From Sipunculus nudus (lineage: Eukaryota; Annelida; Sipuncula; Golfingiida; Sipunculidae), in contig CM049317.1 in NCBI GenBank assembly GCA_026874595.1, positions 14,316,882-14,380,881 of the forward strand: a stretch of DNA of 64,000 nucleotides, given 5' to 3'. Each line of letters begins with the position of its first letter. Position 1 is the first letter of the stretch. Both the position numbers and the translations under genes were made by a program. The notes under the pieces were generated by a model. That model saw only the letters and a program-made list of their open reading frames with translations, searched no databases and was not told the DNA's origin. Of the stretch, positions 1 to 10,177 are shown one piece after another.

Positions 1-3000
1 TTTAGGTCTGCATTATTTTGTGTGTAGGTGTGTGTAGCATGTAACATTTTGAATAAGCACAATATGGTACCATATTTTCATAAATCGCTGCCATCTATGG
101 ACACAGAATCCATTCAACTGATTGTTTACTTCGATTACAACAGATGCACAAGGTCATGTTCGTGCAACCACCCACCATACCCTTGGTGCCCTCTGTCAGT
201 GAAGTAAGAAACTAAGCTTTCTTTGAAATTATGAATCACCCTATAATTTATTCATACCAGAAAATTAACGTAGAATTACAAAATTATATAGAACTCCTTC
301 ACAACAATTTTGTGCATTACTTTTTCATAAGAAAAAAAGTTACACAGATCTCTTTGACACCAAACCCTTATATGAAGTAATTTTTTTCTTGTTCTTTCAG
401 TTTTAAACAGGCCAATTTCAGCTGAAATGTTAAGACAGCAGAATCTTACATTTAGAAAGATTATAAGGGGATATTAGTCTAAAAACGGGGCAGTGAGGTA
501 GAAACTTCAACAAATCCCTAGTTTCTACTGGTTTACTAATATATCAAACATATCCATAGTTCTAATTAAATATAATTGGGCTTTCACTGAAAACTGTGTT
601 CAGAGTGAGGGCAGCGCTGTATATATGTGGTTTGATTTTGAACTCTGCACTAGAACTCAAATTATGAGAACTGTTGAACAGAGGCATGAAATAAATAGAA
701 TTAAAAAAAAAAAGAAGAAAAATACTGGATAAAACAGGACTCACAACCATGGTCGAATAATAATGACACACACACTGTAACTAATAGATAAACAAAAACA
801 AATCAACATGATAAATCATTAAAGGAGACGGGGTGAACCCCCTTGCTTGGCAAAGGTGAAATACACGGCACACAAGAATAAATTATGGTGAACCACTTTG
901 AGTGGAATCCTGACCGGACGTGAAATTTACACAGTCAGATGAGCGTTCTCGGAGAGAAGAAATTTACATACAAGAGGGTGAAACTATCTACAGTCTTATT
1001 GCCTATATTAGATACAACACTGCATGGGTATATAAGCCGTTAACAGTTACATATTTGTAAAAGCAATAATTGTACAGCTATAAACAATGTAAAACAGCAA
1101 TTCATTTGGCATAAAAATAAAAGTAAGCATACATTATGTGCAGCAGTGCAGTTAACACTATTTACAATCAAAAATACACTATCACACATCAGATGATGAT
1201 TGTAGCTTAACCCTTCTTTTACGGGTTGGTTTAAAAGCAGGTATGAATAATTTTAGTTTTTTTTTCCAACAGACTCTTTAACAAACTCACAACAGAACGT
1301 GCATTATACATTTATCACTCTTCAACAACTTGTCAGCCAACACACTGATATTACCAAAATACACAAGTATCCCTGCTTTATGTTTCATGACACCTGCTTT
1401 GTTAACAAACACCTGCCTCGTTAAGACCAGGTAAAGTAGCATCAGACTCCCAGGTATGTTATACACACCTTTATAAAACTATTATCTCTCTACCTGTCAC
1501 CCTTGTTGTCGGCCTGAAATATTTTGTAATATTCTTTCACAAAGCCTGTGCACATTGCATGAAATCACATTTCAATCATTTTTTTTTTAAATCTGCGCAG
1601 AAAGCACAGGTTGAATGCATGTTCGCAGCAGACACCTTTTGGACCCATTCCTGCTGTTGTACATTTCTTTAACTATTTAAAAAATAAATCCACTGAACCT
1701 TCTTGGATTGTCACTTTAACATTTTATACATTATCAAATTTGCTTCCATATTTTGTTTGTAATAACTAAAACATATTCAAGTGACTATAATGCAGATATG
1801 AGTATATGACTCACATACAAAGGCTTACTTACATTAACTTACGTGATGATAACTATGTCAGTAACTTGTAAAAGATTCTGATGACAGACCTTTTTGAAGT
1901 GCAAGTTTCTTCATTTTTTTTGTAATTTTAACACACTCTTAAGGTGCAGCTTAAAAATTTTCATTTAATTCAGTTTTCTGATTTAAATAATTTTTGGAAT
2001 ATCCCAGAAATAAATTTAACATATTTTTTTTCAAAATGATGATTAAATTATAGAACAAATCCATTTCATACACCCTTTTCTAAATTTGTGACCTGGAGTG
2101 GAGCCCAGATTTTTTTTATTACATGCAACATTATTCATACTTAACTTTTAATTCAAAATCTTCAGCTTTTACTAGACATTTAAATAAATGCATGTTATCA
2201 ATATTGAAAATGAAATTTAATATCTTAGGCTACTTTTTCGAAATTTATTAATTGACCAAAATTGCAATTCTCCACTCTGAATGAACGAGACAACTTTCAT
2301 ACTATCATTTTCTTGAATACATCCAATGTGTTAACAAACATGAACATTTGCTAGTATTTAAACATTTATTTATATGTTGGTTTTAATCCATCTTTATTAT
2401 ACTTCCTTTAAATTTAATTAATCCTGGCTTTAGGTTGATCATCAAACATCTGTATGTATAAATGTGACCCTGGGGGAGCCCAGCAAGGTTTAATGCTGTT
2501 CTAAATTCTGATGGGTTATCTATTCATCCATGGCAGATTCAATTAAGAAGTCAGATTGGATATATGTAAAGGAAAACATTTTTCCTCAGATGTTCTTGCC
2601 AAATTCCTATGTGAATGTTACAGAATTTCTTAGAATTTCTATCACTTAGCCTGAAGAAATCCATGAACTGTATGGATGGAAATGCAATTTAATAACAGAT
2701 TTGGCTTAATTTCAATTTATATTTGACAACCACAATCATGCAAAAATACTTTATACTTGTTTGACAGAAATTAAAAAAGTCCTGCAAAAGTTATCAGTCA
2801 GGTAATTTACTGCACTCAGCCATAATGTCAATTTCAAATAGGTTAGGAAGTCAATTTCATGTAATATGCTGTCAATTTCAGTGGTAATTTCACTTTGTAA
2901 CAATAGTGTTAATTTCAACTCTGAATACACTTTTTACTTAATTAAATAACCTGTCAACTAATTCATAAAAAAATAACCAATAGGTAATCTAAAACAAACA

Positions 3001-3060
3001 ATATTTCTTATTTTTATAGGCTGCAAGTAGATTACGTCTATACTGATAATTCATATATAT

Positions 3061-3115
3061 TGCGCACACACGCACAAATAAACATACACACACATGTATA
3101 TATACACACACCGTA
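3061..3115. repeat. AC/TA-rich simple sequence
   Basis: This is an interrupted run of CA and TA dinucleotides (CACACACGCAC, ACACACACAT, GTATATATACACACAC). It is a degenerate microsatellite with no sign of function. Confidence 0.7.
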
Positions 3116-3845
3116 ATACCTATCAAATTATGAAATATTATTACATTAATCATTCATTTCCATTGTATTATTATAATAAATTTTCAGATGATACTGTTGG
3201 TATTTTTAATTAAATTATATTTGGCCCGATTATTGCAATTAATTTTTAATAAATATTTAACCCCATATTATTGGTTGTAGGGCTGCTCCTGGGTATTGGT
3301 AACCTGTAATTGTTGAATGACAGTTAAATCGTCTGGGAAAAAACATGACAATAAACATGACTTATAGTGGATATTTCTCTTACTAGAACTTCTCCTGCAA
3401 TGTCAATAAAGTTATTAGGCCAAGTCAAGACATGTGTGACAATAGCATTCCTAGTGTCCAAATGTAAAAATTATAAATGACATCATGCAGTCCTCTTCCC
3501 TCGCCAAGGATTCCATCAAAATATTTGCATAATTTCAGTTAAACACCATGATCATTCTTATAAATCAGCTTATATTACCACACAAAACCAAAATTTGTTC
3601 ACCCTTTCATCCCAATCATATTTTAAGACCATTTATAACAGCTGAGCATCGTGACCCATCAGTTCCCTGTTATTCTCTGGTAACTGTAGGCATTATAGCC
3701 TGGCGGAATCCTAAGTGTACTCTTTCTTCCAAGCATCTTCCAATTCAGAGTGTAGAGGCAAAACTGAATGCACGGCATAACTATTTAAATAGAAAATGCC
3801 ATCCACTTTGTGTAGTGTTTGAGTAGACCCAGGCGCGGAAACAAT

Positions 3846-3869
3846 GGGCGGGGTGTTGGGGGGGGGGGG
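3846..3869 (+). repeat. G-run cluster 1
   Basis: GGG at 3846-3848, GGGG at 3850-3853 and a 12-G run at 3858-3869 are separated by very short loops. Long G runs of this kind can fold as G-quadruplexes on the + strand. It is the first of five such clusters in 1.8 kb. Confidence 0.7.
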
Positions 3870-4018
3870 CCTTCTCCAACTTTCAACCAACGACCATTTC
3901 TAGAGCAATTGAATCTATTTTTTATAATATATTTTATTAAATATATGTTTTTTTTTCAGTTATGAAATGTATACAGTTCTAATATCACTAGTTTCCCCAG
4001 TCCACAGATGACAGGACT

Positions 4019-4061
4019 TGGTGGTGGTGGTGGTCGGGGGGGGGGGATGGGGATGTGTGGG
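4019..4061 (+). repeat. G-run cluster 2 (GGT repeat plus 11-G run)
   Basis: A GGT trinucleotide run (4019-4034) is followed by an 11-G run (4036-4046), GGGG (4049-4052) and GGG (4059-4061). This is a quadruplex candidate on the + strand. Confidence 0.7.
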
Positions 4062-4594
4062 AAATGACAGGAGTTACAACATATCTGTATTATAATAGTG
4101 TACATACTTAGCATTTGCACTTAATTCCACAATGATTACAGGATAACAATTTCATTCATAACTACATAAAATTTAAAAAAGGACAGGCAGAATATTAAAC
4201 AAACAAAGCGGATAATATATGAATTTCCAATTATTTCTTAATTTATTTATTTTGTCAAATTATTTTAAAGTTTAACTATAAAGTTCTGCTATAATACCCA
4301 ACCGAATATATAATTTGCTTCCAAATTTCAGATTAAACTAGTTTTATTCATTCACATACGGTATATGGAAGTTATTTCAACAGTGCTTATAGGAAAAATT
4401 TCATAATTCATATATATTTAATGATAACAGAGAGATGATGGACAGAGCTGATCACTTTATGTTCCACTCTCCTAAGGCAAGACTATGTTTCAATAAGATC
4501 TTATTTTATTTTATCCTATTATTTTTTTAAATAAATAAATTTTACACTTTCCAAAAAAATATTGTCCCAGTGCGCAGCTGCACAGGAAATAGTT

Positions 4595-4608
4595 GGGGGG
4601 GGGGGGGG
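4595..4608 (+). repeat. 14-G homopolymer
   Basis: Fourteen consecutive G residues follow AGTT and precede CAGAGATGG. Homopolymers of this length are unstable in replication and are also hard to sequence, so the exact length is uncertain. Confidence 0.8.
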
Positions 4609-5208
4609 CAGAGATGGTGGAATGAACAACACTAGATATACACGCAGGTAAATAATGAACAAATGTTTGTATTAGACCCTATCTGTTTTTATCACATCAA
4701 TCTTTTTTAATACAAGTTTATATTTCTATACATTTCCAATATAACATCAATGTGAATCTAAAAGTTAATTCATAATTGTAAATTGCATCATCATAAATCT
4801 CAATCTTGTCAGATAACATCACATCATGCATGCAAAGGTTTATTTATTTTTACCACTGAAATATCTCTTACATTTGCAAAAAAAAATATCTAATAATAAT
4901 ACTTGATTCAGATTCTGCGATTTCCAATTGTGCCTTTATTTTTCCGTAATTTGCTTCATATTTTATAAATTTATGCATACTGTCTGACTGATGGGTTTAA
5001 TTATATTTGTTAAAATCATTTAAAAGAACATTGATTTCTTTAAAAATGCTACATTTACACGACATGGCATCTTCTGGATCTCACCTTGATTACTTTTTCA
5101 AGGAAACTTTTTATATACTGCAGAGGAAACACCATTACAAGTTAGGAGATACAGTGAAAACAATAACACTAACTCCATAAAACTTGATGGGTTGGGTTTG
5201 CCAATTGT

Positions 5209-5254
5209 GGGAGGGAGTTGGGGGTGGGTTGTGGGGACGGGGATTGGGATGGGG
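5209..5254 (+). other. Strong G-quadruplex candidate
   Basis: Eight G runs of three or more lie in 46 bases: 5209-5211, 5213-5215, 5220-5224, 5226-5228, 5233-5236, 5239-5242, 5246-5248 and 5251-5254. The loops are 1 to 4 bases. This is more than the four runs needed, so several alternative quadruplexes could form. It sits about 50 bases upstream of the GC-richer, exon-like spot at 5301-5378. Confidence 0.7.
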
Positions 5255-5300
5255 ATATGAGGACAACTGTATACATGTCACAGCAGGTGATTTCCCCCAG

Positions 5301-5378
5301 TGTCTCCAACAAAGCACAAACCCTGGCATAGCCGACTTCCAGGACCTGGAGTGTGATGCTGTACCTGGACAAAGCTAA
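5301..5378 (+). other. Possible terminal exon (weak)
   Basis: The sequence is clearly less AT-rich than its surroundings. A good splice-acceptor string (TTTCCCCCAG, 5291-5300) is followed by 25 open codons beginning CLQQSTNPGI and a TAA stop at 5376-5378. The reverse strand is also open across the same bases in several frames, and CAG/GTACAG on that strand looks like a splice donor, so even the strand is uncertain. I recognise no domain. It may equally be a fragment of a dispersed repeat. Confidence 0.15.
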
Positions 5379-5657
5379 TGACTACCATAGAGCCTAAAGA
5401 AAAAATGAATAACTAGCCTATTTTTCAAGCATTCATTTTCCAATTTCACATTTAAACAAATATAATACTTACGATTACATGCTGTAAAAATCAAATCAAT
5501 AGTATTCACAGGAAAATAACGTGACATAGCCAAAGTAGGGCAAAATTTAAGAAACTGATTTTATTTTTTGGCTAATAACTTAAACAATTTCTTTCCAAAA
5601 TTCAGATCTAATTCTTGGGTATACAAGTGATTCTTAATAAAATAAAGTTATATACTT

Positions 5658-5672
5658 GGGGGGGGGGGGGGG
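5658..5672 (+). repeat. 15-G homopolymer
   Basis: Fifteen consecutive G residues lie between TATACTT and AAACTCTC. It is the last of five long + strand G tracts in the left flank. The duplicated array to the right has none of comparable length. Confidence 0.8.
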
Positions 5673-6035
5673 AAACTCTCTAGTTTCAAAATTTTTCATT
5701 CTAAGTGAGTAAATTTTTCTCCTGATTTTTAACAGGGTCCATTATGTTTGGGCCCATAACTTTTTGAAATTACACTTAACTGACTACATTTCTTGCAAGT
5801 ATATAAGAAATATGTAGAACAGTTCTTCTGGTAAATATTAAGAAAAACAGATAAGTGTTTTTGATATTAGGCAGCGCTGAATTTTGATAATAGGTTTTAA
5901 TGGAAAATTGAGTTTTTTCCTTAATATCCCGAAGGAACTGACCGAAACTTTCGGTATGGTAAGAGATTTTGGGGACATCTAACAGTATGCCGATTTATGC
6001 ATTCTTAGGTTTAACGGTTTCAAAACGTGTCAGTT

Positions 6036-6114
6036 GGACGGACAGACAGCTACACAGACGAACGGACAGACGGGACGACGGACGGACGAACGGACGGATG
6101 GACAGAAGACGGAC
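6036..6114 (+). repeat. GACG/GACA tetranucleotide repeat
   Basis: This is an imperfect run of GGAC, GACA and GACG words (for example GGACGGACAGACAG and GACGGACGGACGAACGGACG). It ends about 90 bases before the left edge of the duplicated array. Repeats of this type commonly lie inside mollusc dispersed elements. The frame reading through it (SWTDRQLHRRTDRRDDGRTN) is a repeat artefact. Confidence 0.8.
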
Positions 6115-6205
6115 AATGGCCCACCACTATCGCTCAGATGACATAGTTAGCTGAGTTAAAAATGCATGATCCTCGTTTAGAGTTTCTACTAACGATTCCT
6201 TAGGT

Positions 6206-7631
6206 TTTGCTCTGTGCGCACACTGGTGTTCGAACCCAGAGAATCTTGCTATACAAAGCAGTGGTTACACGCAAAGATGTCTGGGACGACCGCAGAGTTT
6301 AATCGCTGCGTGAGGAGCATACGATTAGGGCTATCTATTGAATACAAAATGCAAAGGTTCCATTTACGAACTTGCTGATGAGTTTATTTGTCCGAACTCT
6401 CCATAAATATCTATATCTCTGCCCCTACTGAACTCGCTGATATGCCTTTGGTGAAAAGGTTGTCAGATGTTTAAAAACGATGATAAAAGTTAACTTTTAG
6501 TTGCTATAGAAACCATGAAGCACATACTTGGTGTCAAAATAGTGAAATCCTGTGTCTTGTTATTAGGCAGTAAACTTCAAGTTGGCCCAACCATAATATG
6601 TGCCCCACGCGACCTGTACAAAGGTGATCCTGTGCATACCTATTAATTTCCACCTTTGCAGCTCCAACATTCATCATTGAAACATTTATATAGTCTGTTG
6701 TAATTACCCAACTTGTACATGTAGGACAGATTCTAGATAGCTATCCATGCAAACAATTGCCAAGCGGTACTTACTGTAGCTATACCCTGTTCCTACGCCC
6801 CTTTCCACCTTCCCGCAACATTTCTTTCAATTTTTTAAAGTGGCATAATGTTATCCAGAACAGAAGTTTTGATCAGCGACATTGGACACCAACACCAGAT
6901 AGCGTAACTGCGAAGGTATTGAAAACGTTCAACAGAATGATTTCGTGTCGCCGAACTTCAACTCCCCTATATATCATTATCAGAAACTTTTTTAAATTGA
7001 TAAATAAGATCCCAGAGACTTTTTAGGTCTAATCAAATTTTCAAAATACGTGTTTAATACTCGAGATTTTATCCAAAACGTTTCAGATACCTGCCTTTTG
7101 GTGGGCCTCTAGATGGACAATTGATCGCCATAGCTCATTTACTTGGGACGATCAGGTGAACTTTTTAATAGTGAATTTCTCAACTTTTTTATAAGACGGT
7201 GGAGAGAGGTTTATAATTATTAATTGATCTTTCCTGAGGACACACATTTCGATCCTGTTTGTGGGCCGGTCTGTCAGTGGAGTGACATCTAGTAACACCG
7301 CTGGTGCCCCTACAGGGACACTGTAAGGAAGAGTTAATTAATTTGGGCATAATCCAAATAAAATTAAGTTTTGGACGTTGATCATTGTAGGAATGTTGAA
7401 TGTTTTGCATGTCCACGTTTTATGCTTAAAGCTAGAAGAAACTTATCATATTCGGAGGGCAAACCTTAATCATTTCCTTTTCAAAAGAGCACAATTCTCA
7501 AAGTGAAATATTTTTTATGTATAAGCCTAACGATTGTACACTTTTAGGTCACATCGCTCAGCTGAATTAAGCAAATGCAAAATAAACTTTTTTTAATATA
7601 TGAAGTAGCATTTTAAAAGATAAGAGTAATA
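6206..7631 (+). repeat. Unit head block, copy A
   Basis: This non-coding block recurs at the start of B, C, D and E. One frame starting at GTGCGCACACTGG (VRTLVFEPRESCY) stays open for about 50 codons in all copies. The copies differ mostly by amino-acid-changing substitutions, so I see no sign of selection on a protein. The block ends at a deletion junction: text that continues AGAGTAAATGGCCC in B reads AGAGTAATAAAACG here. Confidence 0.85.
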
Positions 7632-7944
7632 AAACGCTGTAAAAACCTCAAAGGAGCATAAAGCATTAGTAAATGTGATGCCCATGTTGAAACAAGCCAA
7701 TTATAGGTATAAATTGCAATTGCATTGTGTAATAAATATAAAATGTTACCTGAAACCATATAATGATGCAATAAGAAAAACAAGGCCTACAGGCCTAATG
7801 CAAACCTGTGAAATCAGATATACACCAGGTATAATACGTTTTTCAATGCTGACACATTCCTTTTCAAGTACATGTGTAACATGTATATAAACAATGAAAG
7901 TACTAAATATTTTGAACAAGAAACAATTACACAAACATCACTGC

Positions 7945-8320
7945 TGAAATTCTGGCATAGGTGCACACAACACAAAAATAATTGTAGCTGACACCACCAG
8001 TCTTGTATACAACAAAGCTATCAGAGATATATACATATGCCCAATTTTAGACTGATATGTCAAACCCTTACTGTGAAATAAGCAGGGACATACACAGTGC
8101 AAAAATTATTGTAGGTGGCGCCACCCGTCTTGTGCACGACAAGCTTTCCGATTTGTATAAATATATACCCAATTTCAGGCTGATATCACATTCCTCCGTA
8201 AAAATAAGCAGGCACATACACTGTGCAAAAGTCATTTTAGGTGGCGACACCTCTCTTGTAAACGAGATTGCCATCAATGACGCATATACAGGTCAAAATA
8301 TCACGCTAATACACCTAACT
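7945..8320 (+). repeat. Tandem ~125-bp monomers, three copies (A)
   Basis: Three diverged monomers share the order GTGCA...AAAATTATTGTAG...GCCACC...GTCTTGT...ACAA...GATATATACATATGCCCAATTT...CTGATAT. Their cores start near 7980, 8105 and 8231, giving a period of about 125-126. The frame 8057-8347 and its reverse-strand partner come from this repeat, because a period close to a multiple of three keeps frames open. This is satellite-like, not coding. Confidence 0.75.
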
Positions 8321-8366
8321 TACCTTGAGTTTGATGCACGGGGCTGACCAGGATTAGGTGAGAAAG

Positions 8367-8775
8367 GCAGTTGCCCCGAGTGAACTGTGACAAATTGCTG
8401 AGTGAACTCTTGACCTGCTGCTGGCCAGACTGAGTGAACCTCTGACCTTCCTGGTTGCACTGAATGAACTCTTAATCTGTTGCATAATCTGACACAGTTG
8501 ACAGTCTTCCACAGCTATAAATAGATCCAGACTGACCTTTGGGGCTAAATCTGATGCAGTGGGCAGTCTGGCAAAGCTATAAATAGAATGCAGCTACTAC
8601 ACTGAGTAAACTCTTGACCTATACCTGGCTGCGCTGAGTGAACTCTTGACCTATTGCCTAATCTGATACAGTTGCCAGTCTGCCAAAGCTTTCAATAGAT
8701 CAAGGCTGACCGTTTGCTTGTTGCCAAATCTGAAATAGTTGGCAGTCTGCCAAGCTATTTAACCTGAAATGTCTG
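8367..8775 (+). repeat. GAGTGAACTCTTGACCT sub-repeat block (A)
   Basis: GAGTGAACTCTTGACCT-type words recur near 8400, 8435, 8465, 8605 and 8640. They are interleaved with CTGATACAGTTGCCAGTCTG...AGCTATAAATAG modules spaced about 80-90 bases apart. It is a degenerate tandem array with no gene. The equivalents are 27028-27430 in B and 57957-58245 in D (partial). Confidence 0.7.
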
Positions 8776-8839
8776 GTGGCATGATGTAAAAGATGCTGAT
8801 AAACCGGTGCCATGCTAGATGTAACTGCTTCACACAGCT

Positions 8840-9310
8840 AACATATATGGTAAAATGACTCAATTCAATCTCCATAATTCAGCGAAAAAATCGTTCATGT
8901 GGAACCATTAAAGACAATTTTTATAAGAATTATTGTGAGGATTATTCTTGTAAATTTTAAACAAATTGGCCTCAGTGGCGTCAGTTGAAAAACGTTTTGC
9001 AGGTTTACACCATATAGGAAATTACAGCAAAATGGCTAAGTTCAAGTTCCCGTAACTCAGCCAAAAATCACCGAACCAAAACCATTTGAACATACTTTAA
9101 TCTTCAACATCTAAGGATAATTAATGTGTGAGATTTAAAAACTTGGCCCAGTGGTTCTTGAGAAGAAGATCTTTGTAGCCAATCACCTAAAATGGGCTGT
9201 TATGGAATATAACTAAATTCAGCTTCCCATAACTTGGCCAAAAGTCACTGAACTGAGACCATTTGAACAAACTTCAGAAAGTATTATATAAATCTCATGT
9301 ATCTATTGAA
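8840..9310 (+). repeat. ~175-bp tandem monomers of a bivalve-like repeat (A)
   Basis: Three diverged monomers each begin around TATGGTAAAATGACTCAATT, GGAAATTACAGCAAAATGG or TATGGAATATAACTAAATT. They continue through CCCATAACTTGGCC, CACTGAAC...CCATTTGAACA and TTGGCCCAGTGGTTCTTGAG. Text like CCCAGTGGTTCTTGAGAAGA is familiar from repeats widespread in bivalve genomes. That is recollection rather than a search result. Confidence 0.6.
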
Positions 9311-9539
9311 CAGTGTGATGGGGAATTGCACGAAGGAATCTCCGTGGCGTTTTGTCTTGCATGCTGAACTACGTAAGCTCCTCTTCGATGGTAGCATGTT
9401 ATAGTAACTATTCAACAGTTGGCCTTCATCTTTCATTGTACCCTTTTTTTTTTAGATATCTAACTAAGATTGTAAATGTTCAAGGGTTACCCGACGTCTT
9501 TCAGCATACCCTTATTTTTTAGATATCTAAGATTTTATC

Positions 9540-10091
9540 ATTTAAGACTGTCACCACACTTAAGGCTACAAAAGACTTCCAATGAAAATGTTCCTTGCCA
9601 TTGAATATGCAGTGAGATCGATACATTAATGCTCTAACTCTTCACAGTGATTTCTGTGTGATAACATGAGATTTTTATGTATCACAGGATATACCTTAAT
9701 TAATATAATCATTGCTCTTAATTAGGGCTTGCATTTTGTCTCGATCCTGTGGTATTCACTTCACACAAATTTACATAAACTTTGAGGTCACAAAGACACC
9801 TTATACTAGTATTACACACCCAAAAATTACACCTGAGACAGGTGTTGTGCCCCCTTCACCAAGTTCGGTTGTCTACCTTGGAAACATGTAAAAGCAAACG
9901 TAACTTATTAATGACAGAGTTCAGACCATCCAGAAACAAACAAGAATTACCGCTAACAAATCAGGGACCGCTTATTCGACATTTTATTCAATCCTGAAAA
10001 CGTTAAAGCATCTTCAACATGTATGAGAGTGAAGTACGGCACTAATTGGACAGGTGTACTGAATTTTTTTCACCTGAAAACAGGTGTACAA
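9540..10091 (+). other. Non-coding stretch before the tRNA gene (A)
   Basis: Positions 9829-9990 (ATTACACCTGAGACAGGTG...CGCTAACAAATCAGGGACCGC) resemble the older duplicate at 14700-14860 (ATTACACCGGAGACAGGTG...CGCTAATCAATTACAGACCGC). Just before the tRNA, ACAGGTGTAC, TTCACCTG and CAGGTGTACA form a small set of mutually complementary words. No gene is visible. Confidence 0.6.
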
Positions 10092-10099
10092 GTCTCTGG

Positions 10100-10148
<49 letters not shown>

Positions 10149-10165
10149 GAGCCCACCCAGGGACG
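10092..10165 (+). tRNA. tRNA-Asn (anticodon GTT), copy A, position 8 changed
   Basis: This 74-base cloverleaf has acceptor GTCTCTG pairing with CAGGGAC (one G-T wobble), D-stem GCGC/GCGC, anticodon stem TTCGG/CCGAA with loop CTGTTAA (anticodon 10126-10128), and T-stem GGTGG/CCACC with loop TTCGAGC. G73 is the discriminator. A TTTT Pol III terminator lies at 10174-10177. There is no intron and no encoded CCA, as expected for a eukaryotic nuclear gene. The base at position 8 is G, where copies B and D have the near-universal T. This base is also the first of the internal A box, so both folding and transcription may be weakened. Confidence 0.93.
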
Positions 10166-10177
10166 TGTTGCATCTTT

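Larger units (their letters stand above)
1..6205. other. Left flank, single-copy AT-rich non-coding DNA
   Basis: I see no copy of this stretch elsewhere in the window. Similarity to the other units starts only at the TTTGCTCTG landmark at 6206. The base composition is AT-rich, with long T and A runs and scattered AATAAA-like words. Open frames such as 562-771 (minus) and 3548-3826 (plus, 92 codons) resemble no family I recognise and have no supporting codon pattern. Positions 1-3060 hold nothing I can name. The right half holds the G-run clusters, a GC-richer spot near 5300 and a tetranucleotide repeat, listed separately. It could be intron, 3' UTR or intergenic DNA. Confidence 0.6.

Noticed and set aside
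6225-6245. tRNA T-arm (GGTGTTCGAACCC) at the start of each unit
   Set aside because: The stem does not pair correctly, and no D-arm, anticodon arm or acceptor stem lies at proper spacing on either strand.
6213-6375. VRTLVFEPRESCY frame open in all five units
   Set aside because: Differences between copies are mostly amino-acid-changing, and the surroundings are non-coding. I treat it as chance openness.
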